From Podarcis raffonei (taxonomy: Eukaryota > Chordata > Lepidosauria > Squamata > Lacertidae): 64,000 nucleotides of DNA. Location: the NCBI RefSeq assembly GCF_027172205.1, contig NC_070616.1, positions 41,699,001 to 41,763,000 of the forward strand. Direction: 5' to 3'. Positions 31,321-41,701 of this stretch are shown here, piece by piece. How positions within the stretch are numbered: position 1 is the stretch's first letter; each line of letters begins with the position of its first letter. A program made the translations under genes and the position numbers. Under the pieces are notes generated by a model. That model worked only from the letters and a program-made list of their open reading frames with translations, was not told the DNA's origin and did not search any database.

Positions 31321-31480
31321 ACAGAGCACCGCCGCCGCTCCTTTCGCAAACCTGCGTCTCCGTGGGACGTCCCTGCTGGTTTCGCTAGGAACAGTCACCT
31401 CGTCGGTCTCGTGGCTCAATCTCCGAGCTTCGCTTTGACGCATTGCAGTAAAGGAGAGCCGCGTACCAGGCAATTGGAGG
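31321..31480. promoter_or_regulatory. Isolated CpG-rich patch between the two gene tails
   Basis: I count 17 CpG dinucleotides in this 160 bp, amid CpG-poor sequence, with a palindromic GGGACGTCCC near 31367. An open frame of 150 codons (31138-31590) spans it but has no recognisable domain and a skewed composition. It could be a small CpG island marking a non-coding RNA or enhancer, or the remains of a CpG-rich repeat promoter. Function is not shown. Confidence 0.35.
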
Positions 31481-31599
31481 GCGGAGGAGGTGGGGGACAG
31501 GGGGGAAGAAAAGAAAAGAACCGAGACAACTTTTGCTGGCGTTTTACATCCTGCCCAGCAAAGACAGAGATACAGAGACAGACAAAGTAACTCCAGCTC

Positions 31600-32090
31600 A
31601 ATTAAAGGGGGCTTGTTTTTGTTGGAGCCTTGCAGCCAGAGCAGAAATAGGTATCCTTTTACCCAGCGAGGACCCCTTTAGTAGGTTTTCCAAATTGTGG
31701 AGATATTTTCTAGGGGCAGACTAGTTTTTCCAGGGCAACAGAAAGCAATGCACTCTGCTCATGTGTAGCGATGCCCTTATTTGTAGAATTACTTCACGCC
31801 CGTTGAGGCTTAGCCTTTGCATTAAATCATATTCCATGACTGATTTTTATTATATCCAGGCACTGCCTTCATCCCCAGACAGTTCAAATACTAAGGAATA
31901 CTTTGTGGGGGGAGACAGGGCACAATTAAGGGTGTGTATAACCTTGGACTAAGTGGCCTTGCAGGAAAATTTCCGCAAAATGATAAATTCTGTTGAAACA
32001 AAGTGGCTCTTTAGTGTAACAATTGACATCTTTTTCTGGTTGTGAAATGTCAGGGCTCTTTGGGTAGTCATGGCATGATGTCTTCATCTC
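31600..32090. other. Intergenic, nothing assigned
   Basis: No gene or clear repeat recognised between the CpG patch and the repeat copy at 32096. Confidence 0.35.
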
Positions 32091-32095
32091 TATCT

Positions 32096-32370
32096 CAGTG
32101 ATGGCTGGTGTCCGTTGGGACTGATGGGATGGAAAGCAGGGAGCCCAACAGCAGGTAGCGTCAGAGACAATGACAGGCAGAGCCTGACTCATTCTAGGTT
32201 TGTCCCCATCCTCATCCCTGCTGAGTTCCACAAGGGCAACACTGAGACTAAGGAGGAGGAGGAAGCTGACAGCAAGAGCCACCCCATAACTGGTCGTAAG
32301 TAAAAAGGCAGGCAGGCAGGGGTTGGCTGAGGGCAAATTGAGGTTGGTGGGGCAGTGCCCCACTAGCCCT
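32096..32370 (+). repeat. Unnamed repeat, copy 1 (related to 52145-52531)
   Basis: Shares with the reverse complement of 52145-52531 the ordered phrases CAATGACAGGCAGA, CATTCTAG/AATTCTAG, CATCCCTGCTGAG/CTCCCTGCTAAG, ACAAGG, AAGGAGGAGGAGG and TTGGCTGAGGG. The two are copies of one repeat family that I cannot name. Non-coding. Confidence 0.6.
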
Positions 32371-32936
32371 AAAGGACCACCCTCCATCGGTAGATCTGAT
32401 CTATATCTATGCATCTGCCTTAAATTCTCCCCCACAATTAAACAGAATCTGCACAGGCTTTGTGAAGGATTAACAATCTTCTGAGGGTTTCTGAATCAAT
32501 TATTCCCGTCAGAAGTTTACACTGTGTTTAACACACACACAGAGAGAGAGCGGGGGGAGAGAAGCATTAGTGCAGATTGGACAAAAGAGAAAATGCTTGC
32601 ACTTCTCTGTATGATGTTATATGTCAGCAGATGAAACCTCATGGCAAAATGAAATATTCATCAGAATTAAACTCTCCTATTTATAAATATTTTGAAATGG
32701 CAACTCCACTGGGCATTTTAGATGCATAAATGTATTTGGGGGAAACACTCAAATTGGCTTGTTCTGCACATTCACACACTTCAGCTGTAGATAAAAAAGT
32801 ACTAATGCTGAATCTACAAAAGGATGCTGGAGATACAGCTTAGACCCATGGATGGAAAGGGAGGGTCTCCACATGCAGAAGAATATGCAAGACCTTGTTC
32901 CCTGGAATTCAATGACAGATCTTGATAACCAAGATC

Positions 32937-33195
32937 CAGCATAGCATAATGGCTAAATCAGGGATGGGTAACTTGTCCTCCAGAAGTCTCCAGCTCCCAT
33001 CATTCCTGACCACTGGGCATGCTGTCTGTGGCTCATGAGACTTGACATCCAGCTATATATTTGGAGACCACAGGCCTAGGTAGAGGACTTATACCATAGA
33101 GACCCTGGCAGTGAATACAAATCCTGCCCAGCCACAAAGCCAACTGGGTAACTTGGGGCCCTTAGCAATTTAGTCCTTTGTGCTTGTATGCATGA
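32937..33195 (+). mobile_element. MIR-like SINE split by a palindromic miniature element
   Basis: The SINE head CAGCATAGCATAATGGCTAA (32939-32958) is separated from its body (GAATACAAATCCTGCCCAGC, then CAACTGGGTAACTTGGGGCC) by a 120-bp palindromic element at about 32959-33079 (CTCCAGAAGTCTCCAGCTCC...TTGGAGACCACAGGCC). The palindromic element belongs to the family at 26270, 27640, 39028 and 51678, and is younger than the SINE. Confidence 0.6.
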
Positions 33196-33208
33196 GTGGG
33201 AGAGAAGG

Positions 33209-33240
33209 ATAGACACACACGCACACACACACACACACAT
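33209..33240. repeat. (CA)n microsatellite
   Basis: Short CA dinucleotide run within ACACACACGCACACACAC context. Confidence 0.9.
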
Positions 33241-33990
33241 TCATATTTACTTCCATGCATAGACCAAATACATGGCAGAGGAGGAGGACCATGTCTGAAG
33301 GCCCTTTGTTCAACAACCAGCCTCCCTGCCTTCCTTACCAGCTGTGTGTTAGGTGCTATGTGTACAACTGTATGCACATAAGCAGCTGTTACCAAAGTTG
33401 CACTGGACATACAGATGTATGGAGCAGGCAGGCAATATCAGGGGCAGATCCAGTATGTATGGTCTCCTCCACAGGTATAGCCTTCATGAGAGCAAGATCA
33501 AGAGTGAGTGCAAAAGAGACCCTTCACTGTATTGAAGAAGTTGCACAATGGACAGGTCTTCTTAATGGAGGTAGAAATGTAACCCAGAGAGTGGCTGTTT
33601 TTGCATTCACATCTATGAAAGCTAGAGTTTGGGGCATTAAATTGCCTGCAGACAGATAGCAAATTGGGATGATGTGGTTTTACATTTATTTATTTCCTCT
33701 TTAAATTGAGATAACTGACTGCATAATAGTGTGGAGTTTGGTAGTTTCTTTTGCAGAACCATATACTTCATAAGGGGTATGTATCTTGTCTTCAGGTGCT
33801 CTGCAGCCTTTTGATTCCAATGTATGGAAGCAGCACATAAATGTATGAGGGTGTGGGGGGGGCAACTTAGATCAGAATCTACTGAAAAAGATGTGTAGTA
33901 GATCAGCAAGGATTTCTAATAGTTAATCGTGTACAATTAATCATTTTTTTAAAAAAAAATCAAAATATTATGCTTATCTCTCAACTTCAG
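33241..33990. other. Intergenic, nothing assigned
   Basis: Open frames at 33255-33659 and 33909-33637 lack family resemblance. No repeat termini were seen. Confidence 0.35.
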
Positions 33991-33993
33991 TAT

Positions 33994-34338
33994 TAAAGGT
34001 AAAGGGACCCCTGACCATTAGATCCAGTCGTGACCGACTCTGGGGTTGTGGCTCTCATCTCACTTTATTGGCTGAGGGAGCCAGCATACAGGTCATGTGG
34101 CCAGCATAACTAAGTCGCTTTTGGCGAACCAGAGCAGCACACGGAAACGCCATTTACCTTCCCGCTGAAGCGGTACCTATTTATCTACTTGCACTTTGAC
34201 GTGCTTTCAAACTGCTAGGTTGGCAGGAGCAGGGACTGAGCAATGGGAGCTCACCCCGTCGCGGGGATTCGAAATGCCGACCTTCTGATTGGCAAGCCCT
34301 AGGCTCTGTGGTTTATCCCACAGCGCCACCCGCGTCCC
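33994..34338 (-). mobile_element. Sauria SINE, reverse orientation
   Basis: The left end TAAAGGTAAAGGGACCCCTG is the reversed ACCTTT tail. The body contains CTATTTATCTACTTGCAC, and the right end GCGCCACCCGCGTCCC is the reversed tRNA-like head, with the B box reversed as GGGGATTCGAA at about 34263. It is nearly full length and moderately diverged. Confidence 0.9.
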
Positions 34339-34737
34339 TCACCTGTAAAAGATCAATATCAATTGATTAACCAAGTTTTCTCAGCATGGGTGGTCTGTTT
34401 TCAAGTTTTGTATTAGATGTGATTTGTGTTTATGTTTGTGGATATATGCAGGTTAATCAGTGAATGACTTATGGGCTGCTACCAGTAACTGGCTCCATAC
34501 GCTGAGGCATCGTTTTGCTTCCGATTGTGACCGATGGACATCAAGCAGTCCTGAAATCTGCCTACCTCTGTTCTAGAACCTCTTCAGCCTTGGGCTGCAG
34601 CTTTACTCCCAGTCTGAATTAGGGATCTACTTGCAGAGCACAGTCTTATGGGTTGTATCACATGCTAATACTGCTCAAAGTTGACCCACTGAAGTAAAAA
34701 TACATGACTAACAGGGGCACTCATTTCAATCGGTCTA

Positions 34738-34978
34738 CAGTGGTACCTTGAGTTACAAACGCCTCAGGTTACAAATACTTCATGTTACAAGCTCCGCTAA
34801 CCTGGAAGAGTTACCTCGAGTTGAGAACTTTGCCCCAGGATGAGAACAGAAATCGTGTGCCAGTGGCGCAGTGGCAGCAAGAGGCCCCATTGGTGAAAGC
34901 ACACCTCTAGTTAAGAACAGCTTCAGGTTAAGAACGGACCTCCGGAACGAATCAAGTTCATAACTAGAGGTACCACTG
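34738..34978. mobile_element. Tigger/pogo-like miniature element, intact copy
   Basis: Begins CAGTGGTACCTTGAG and ends CTAGAGGTACCACTG, flanked by TA on both sides (34736-34737 and 34979-34980). It is 241 bp, non-coding, and shows internal repetition of CAGGTTAAGAAC/AGTTACAAA-like motifs. Same family as 11152-13537. Confidence 0.82.
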
Positions 34979-35084
34979 TATTCTGAGTAGAACTTAGTGG
35001 GCATGTTTGCTGAGAAGCAATTCCCACTGTCTTTGCTGTGGGTAAACATGCATAGGATTGTAACCTAACTTTGGGCAGGGTCCA

Positions 35085-35268
35085 TAAAAACAGACAATTG
35101 CTCCATCTAGCTCAGTATCGCCTACTCTGGCTGGCAGAAGCTTTCCAAGAGTCCACACAAGCATCTTTCCCAGCCCTAGCTGGGGACAACAGGGACTAAA
35201 CCTGAGGCCTTCTACATGCATGGTTGAAAAGCAGTTGCTGTATAACTGAGCTATGGTTCTTCCCAGTG
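35085..35268 (-). mobile_element. tRNA-derived SINE (GCTCAGTGGTAGA type), reverse
   Basis: Reversed head (GTATAACTGAGCTATGGTTC) and body (TCCATCTAGCTCAGTATCGC) match the forward copies at 40105 and 63497. Diverged. Confidence 0.7.
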
Positions 35269-35373
35269 GTAGATCTCATTATTTGCCTGCAGAATGTTTG
35301 AGGGTCATTATTATCTCCATTTAAAGTGTCATGTATTGAGTGATGGAGAAAAACTCGGGCTGAAGCCCTAGAG

Positions 35374-35602
35374 CTTGGGTAGGCAAACTAAGGCCTGGGG
35401 GCCAGATCCGGCCTGCAGACGGTCTGGGAATCAGTGTATTTTTACATGAGTAGACTGTGTCCTTTTATTTAAAACGCATCTCTGGATTATTTGTGAGGCA
35501 TAGGAATTTGTTCATATTTCCCCCCCAAAATATAGTCCGGCCCCCCACAAGGTCTGAGGGACAGTGGACCAGCCCCCTGCTGGAAAAGTTTGCTTACCCC
35601 TG
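35374..35602. mobile_element. hAT miniature element with 8-bp target duplication
   Basis: Terminal inverted repeats CTTGGGTAGGCAAACT (35374-35389) and AGTTTGCTTACCCCTG (35587-35602), flanked by perfect CCCTAGAG at 35366-35373 and 35603-35610. The interior (GGGGGCCAGATCCGGCC and GTCCGGCCCCCCAC) is itself inverted-repeat-like. An 8-bp duplication and CAG/CTT-type ends are hAT characteristics. It has no transposase. Confidence 0.88.
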
Positions 35603-35610
35603 CCCTAGAG

Positions 35611-36610
35611 AACTGCTGCAAATGGGATGGAGAATTTTGAGAGGCCAGTTGCACACAGCTTCACCTTAGAATGATTTCCCTTTATGTAGAAAGTTTAAAA
35701 CCACTGAAGTAGAACGAGCAGTTAACTTTTAAACCATTGATGTCAAAATCGAGATCAGGAGCTGTCCAGGGCTGTAATTCTAAGCACATTTCCCTGGAAA
35801 GGAAATTCCAGGGCATACTCACAGAAACAAGTTCTTAAGCTTATCTGGATGCCAGCCAACATTAGCAGACAAAGGACTATTATGAAATCCCCCTTAGGCT
35901 TCATGGACTCTTCTCACAGAAGGTAAAACAAGGAAACTCATCAGTGATTCATAGTCCTTAGGAATTGTGTTCAAAGCTTGCATTATGTTGTCTATATTTC
36001 ATTGTTGACTTTGTTCCATTCCTTCTGAATTACAGATTCCGAGCTGGCTCACTCATGTGTGCCCAGTGGGAACTCATGTGATAATTGGACTGAGTGTGCC
36101 CTTGCAGGCCTAACACCAGAGGTCACCATGACATGGTTGTATGAAACTCAATACTTTCTGGAATCAAAGGGTCAGAAGTGGAAGTTGGAAAACAGCACAG
36201 GAATTGTTACCTTATCCTGTGTCACATTGTACTAGGTGACCAATGCAGAATAAAGTCATTTACTTGATCTCCTATCAACTTGCACTGTTTGCAGCTGCAA
36301 CAAAGGCAATCCAAATGAGGATCTTGAACCAAATGCCAGTGGTTTGCAAAGCTGACTCATTAGTTTGAGCATGCAAGGTTTAATGTAATTTTGATTGCAT
36401 TTTAAATAGAGTGCATATTTATCCTGGTTTATGTCTCTGCTATAAGGCATTTTACTATATTTGCAATAGCCTATGGCTACAAGCAATAATGTTTATTAGA
36501 TTTTAATGCAGCCCAGCATATACCTTCTAACAGAAGCATGTTCCTAGTTTGCTGCAAAGACTGAATAATTTATAAAACTGTGGAGCTATATGAGAAATCC
36601 AGGCAAAGCC
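35611..36610. other. Intergenic near the NEFM 3' end, nothing assigned
   Basis: No gene or confident repeat. It lies downstream of the NEFM poly(A) signal. Confidence 0.4.
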
Positions 36611-36631
36611 AGGCACATTTCCAATATGACC

Positions 36632-36637
36632 TTTATT
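36632..36637 (-). promoter_or_regulatory. NEFM: Poly(A) signal of NEFM
   Basis: TTTATT on the + strand (AATAAA on the gene strand), about 545 nt past the stop codon. Cleavage would fall near 36612-36620. It is the nearest canonical signal I see on this strand. Confidence 0.6.
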
Positions 36638-37181
36638 GAGCACAAATTGCTGTGACTGCTTACATCAAACAACAAAAGGTTGCATACTGTGCATGTCAAG
36701 GTAGGTTCTCCCATGAACAAAAGTCCATCTTAATTGCACCAGTGAGGTAAACATAATGATTAAATAGCTTAAGGCTAGGAGAGTTCTGGGTATGATTAAT
36801 ATTATTATTACTCATTCATTCGTTTGTTATTGTTTGTTTGTATTTGGCTCAGTTGATTCTTTGCATAATACATCTTAAGACGTTCCTCAGAAGCGTCCCA
36901 TCAGCAGCTTAGGAAATTCAGCAACTTCCTCTGTAAGAATAACAGCTCATGCATTTTTTAAAAATTCTCTAATTTCTGCAGAGGGAGCACATTGGGCTTG
37001 CATGCATTCCCCCTGACATCCCTGGGTATTGCACAAAAATAAAATCAGAAATGAAAGAGTGGATCTGGAGACTCCACGAGAGAACCCGTTCTGCTTCGAA
37101 GCCGTCACTTACATGCATTTTGCAGCTGTCATATGGCTTAACCTTTTGCACCGACCCAAGAAGGGGGAGAAAATGATTATT

Positions 37182-38787
37182 TTAGTCACTCTCCTTAACT
37201 TCTTTCAATACGGCATGTGAAGAAGTGACCTTCTCTACCTTCTTAGTGGACACCAACTTCTCTGCAACCGTCCCCTCATGCTCTTCTGTCTTCTTGGTGA
37301 CAGTCACAGACTTTGTGATGTATGTGGTCGTCCCATCATCCCCTTCACTAGTGAATTTCTCAACTTTTTTGGTTACCATGACTTTCTCTTCACTCTTCCC
37401 TTTCTTCTCCTCTTCCTCAGAGGGGCTTATGTCTAGGCCATTGGTCACCACCCCTTTGTCTTCCTCCTCTACTTGCTTTGCCTTGGAGTCTTCTTTTTCT
37501 TCACTCTTCTCTTCAACCTCTCCATTCACTGCTATGTCTTCTTTGGTGGACTCTTTTGATGCTTTCTCACTTGTTTCTGTCTTCTCTTCTTTGGAATCCT
37601 TCTCTGTACCGACTTTTGCTGCCTTAGTGACTGAGATGGTCTCTTCCACTTCCTTCACAGGGGACCCTGCCTTTTCTGGAGATGAAGCTTTTTCTGGAGT
37701 CCCAGCTTTTTCTGGAGTCCCTGTTTTTTCTGGAGAGGCTGCTTTCTCTGGAGTCCCTGCTTTTTCTGGAGAGGCTGCTTTCTCCGGAGTCCCTGCTTTC
37801 TCTGGAGAGGCTGCTTTCTCCGGAGTCCCTGCTTTTTCTGGAGATGCTGCTTTCTCCGGAGTCCCTGCTTTTTCTGGAGAGGCTTTCTCCGGAGTCCCTG
37901 CTTTTTCTGGAGTTGCTGGTTTTTCAGGAGACCCTTTTTCTGGAGTCCCTGCTTTCTCTGGAGTTGCTGGTTTTTCAGGAGACCCTTTCTCAGGTGTCCC
38001 AGCTTTCTCTGGAGATGCTTTCTCTGGTGTCCCTGCTTTCTCAGGAGAACCTGCCTTTGCTGGGGAGGTGGACTTCTCCTCTTCTTCACCTTCCTGCTCC
38101 TCCTCCTTTTGCTCTTCACTTTCAGCTTCTTTATCATCCTCTGCTTCTTCTCCTGCAGGAGATTTAGGCGGAGATGCTTTGGTCTTTTCTACTTTCTCTG
38201 GTGCAATGGTTTCTTCCACCTCTTCACCTTCTTCCTCTGCTTCTTTTTCTTCCTTGCTTTCAGCTCCAGCTTCTCCCTCCCCTGCTTCTTCCTCCTCCTC
38301 TGCTTCTTCCTCACCCTCTTCCTTTTCACTCTTTTCTTCTTCTTTTTCAGAGCCTCCTTCTTCTGCCTCATCAGACTTTGCACCTTCATCTTCCTCACCG
38401 CCCTCCTCCTCACCCTCCTCTTCTCCTTCTCCTTCTTCTTCAGCTTCTGGAGCTGCTGCTTCAACTCTGGCCTCTTCCTTGGCGATAATTTCTTCCTCTA
38501 CAGCTTCCTCCTCCTCTTCCTGTTCTTCTGGTGCTGTTCCAGCAGCCAGTTCTTCAGCCATAGCTGCAAGGGCCTCATCCAGTTCAGACTTCTCATCCTC
38601 AACTTTTGTCTCTTCAATAATTTCTTCTACAAATTTGTGCTGGACCTTTAGCTTTGGAGGTTCAACTTTGGATTTTTGTATTTTGGAAGATGATATTGTT
38701 ACTGAAGGTTGCCTATGTGTAAATGTTGGACCAGTGATGCTTCCAGAGAAGGCACTGAATCTTGTTTCTTCACCCTCAAGAAGTTTC
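37182..38787 (-). CDS. NEFM: NEFM coding exon 3 (rod end and tail)
   Basis: 1606 nt from acceptor CCCTAG|GAAACTT (38787) to stop TAA (37184-37182). It encodes [20 protein letters not shown] and the whole tail. The complementary strand is also open over this exon because GAA/GAG-rich codons read as Phe/Ser/Leu in reverse. That is a shadow, not a gene. Confidence 0.96.
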
Positions 38788-41632
38788 CTAGGGAAAGAAG
38801 AGGGAGGAATTAACATCCATCTCTAACATTTCAAGATGATTTTTTGAATGAACAAGCACCTCTGTAAGTAGCTATGATAGATTTTAAAAACTATTTTGAG
38901 TAACTGCAAATTGCTTCTAGCTTGTTAAACTATCAAATAGCATCCCACACCCTGCAAACCTGTCAGCCCATCTTCTCCTTCTAACTAAATTGCTGACATA
39001 AATGGAAAAGGTACCAACACAAAACCCAGATAAGGGATGGGGAACCTGCGGTTATCAAATGGTATTGAACTACAGCTCCTATCATCCTTGGCCATTGGCT
39101 ATGCTTACTGGAGCTTATGGGAGTTGTGGTTCAGAAACATCTGGAGAGTCAAAGGTTCCCCAACCCTGACCTAGAGGAATGGGGAGAAAATACATTGTAT
39201 TTGGGGGAAATTGCAGACTTTCATTTAGGAGAAAATGCCCCTTTCATATTGGGCCTTCTTTAGGGGCCTATCAATGCATCTGTAACATCATCAACTGCCA
39301 CACGAATACTCTCTCTCCTCTCAGACCAATCGCCTGCCTAGCAGCTAAGGGACAAGACTAGCAAATTTGGAAGGAAAGCATCAATGTGAACAATGATCAG
39401 CTAAGCTTCTTCATACACATTCCATCATTAGATGGACATTTTTCTAGCTATGCATAACTTGTAGAGCATTGTCCACAAATAGTGCTCTCTTTCTAAGATT
39501 CTACGATTGCCTACTGAGGGATAAATATTTGTGCTGCTTTTTAAAGGGCCATTGCATATAAGATTACAAATTCTCTATATTTACTTCAAAGGGTTGTTCA
39601 CATACATGGGACATGATACTGCCAAATTTAAGCTCCATTAATTTCAATGAGAGAAATTTAACGATGGGCTTAACTTTCATATTTCATTGATTTCAGTGAG
39701 TGAGTGCTTAAAGTTTATCTTATATATATATATTTCAGTATATAACCTAAGGACGAATTAATACTGCCTTTAGATAGCTGCTTTCTGTCCTGTGGACAAC
39801 TAGTGCGCGTGCGCGCGCACACACACACACACACACACGTTCCTGGACAGTGAAACAAAGGAAAAACAACAACAGAAAAAATTCAAGTGAGTGTTTAAAT
39901 CTCAGGACTAATATTTACTTTGTTTGAACGTATTGTTCCCCCCCCCTAGCATTATTTAAATCCAGGACTGCACATAGCAATAAAATATTTGTAAGAGATA
40001 TGGGCAAGTATAGAAGAACTATACTCCGTCAATCTAAATTGTGTTGTTTCAATATTTAGCATTTTTGCATATCAATATTAAATCTGAAGTGTCCTCTGGG
40101 GAAGGAACATAGCTCAGTGGTAGAACATCCACCTTGTATGCAGAAGGTCCCGGGTTCAATCTCCAGGTAGGGCTGGGAGAGGACCCTGCCTGGAACCCTG
40201 GAGAGCCTCTGCCAGTCAGTGCAGACAGTACTGAGTTAGATGGTCTGATGGTTTGACAGCTTTCTATGTCCCTATGAACACAGCATTCTGCTTCCAAATC
40301 TATGCAGTGTTCTGGATGAGGAGTACTATTGTGGCTGTGATGCAGCTAGCCAGTGCAGACAATTCTAGGCTAATGGACCATTGCTTTGAACATAAGGCAG
40401 TTTCCTATGTTCCGAATTTTGCTTCTTGGTAAATGTATGAAACAATATATGCAGGCCAAGGCATCTCATGATTTCAGGAAGTAGAATTTGGATGAGAAAG
40501 GCAGGAAGTTGTCACTGATTGCTTATTATACTTTTACTGTGGATCAGGGTTGGATGACACTTGCATAGTCTACCAACTAAAATGTACAGGGACAACAATG
40601 TCCCTGCAATGATTTTATTGGTAGTCATTTCTAGTCTGCTAATCTCCCACTGAAAAAGATTTGTACTTTAGCATTTCCTTTTGGAGTATTTCATAATCTT
40701 AAATTATCTCTCTCTTCGCCATGTTACAAAAGCAATGCAAATATGATGGTGTATTAAGAAATTAGAAATTAAATGGAAAATTATAATGGATAGGGAAAGC
40801 TTTGCATTTTCAGCTTAATTTCACATTCTTGCTTGTATTATTGACTGTAAATTTTAAGGGGGGAAATGCTGAAGAAGAAAAGGATAAAGGACCCCTCACC
40901 TCCATGGCAGCACCCCAGTTATGGAATCTTCTCCATGAAAAGGTGTGTCCAGTACCCATACCATAGTCTTATCAGCACCAGGTGAAGACCAGGTTTTTTT
41001 GTTTTTTGTTTGGCATTAAGTGGTTTGTTTATTTATCACCACCATTACTAACCATAATAATCACCATCAATTCCCCTATCAATTTGTCCACTGATCTTTG
41101 GTATGTTACCCTGCTAACGTCTTTTCTGCTGAAACTCTACAGCACAAAGCAGAACGTTATTGCCCAGGTTTCAAATTGTGCTAAGAATCTGGCAAAATGC
41201 CTTGCTTATTTGTCAACAATGCCTTGTGGGATTCAAAGATTAGCCCTGTGGGATTTTGTTGTTGTTGCTGCTGCTACTGGAACTAAAAACATCTGCAGTG
41301 CAATTCCTAAATCAGCCACGTCGGCATTCTGTTCACTATACCTGTATGCGGCAATTTCAATATCAAGAGCCATCTTGACATTGAGGAGATCCTGGTATTC
41401 CCTCAAATGACGAGCCATCTCCCATTTTGTGCCTCTCAATTCATTTTCCAGTTGTTGAATCGTATCCTGCAACCAAGACACAGGCAGTTATTTAGGATAG
41501 TTACAAGCAAAATGTAAATAGGAGTGCAGTGGTGAATAAAGCACTTTATTTATTTATTAAACTATATATCTACTGCTATTCAGAAAGAAATATTAGAGCA
41601 GTTCACAATAAGAATACATAAAGCCATACAGT

Positions 41633-41701
<69 letters not shown>

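Larger units (their letters stand above)
38788..41341 (-). other. NEFM: NEFM intron 2
   Basis: A 2.55-kb intron containing a palindromic miniature element, an alternating purine-pyrimidine microsatellite, and tRNA-derived SINE copies, all listed separately. Confidence 0.9.

Noticed and set aside
31138-31590. 150-codon frame across the CpG-rich patch
   Set aside because: No domain, splice context or coding bias visible. Treated as non-coding pending transcript evidence.
38174-38651. Leu/Phe-rich frames resembling membrane proteins
   Set aside because: Antisense readings of the acidic NEFM tail. Hydrophobicity arises from CTT/TTC complements of AAG/GAA codons.
37225-38826. 533-codon open frame on the + strand opposite NEFM exon 3
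   Set aside because: It is the complement of Glu/Ser/Pro-rich NEFM tail codons and reads as low-complexity Phe/Ser/Ala. The minus strand has splice sites and clear NEFM homology.
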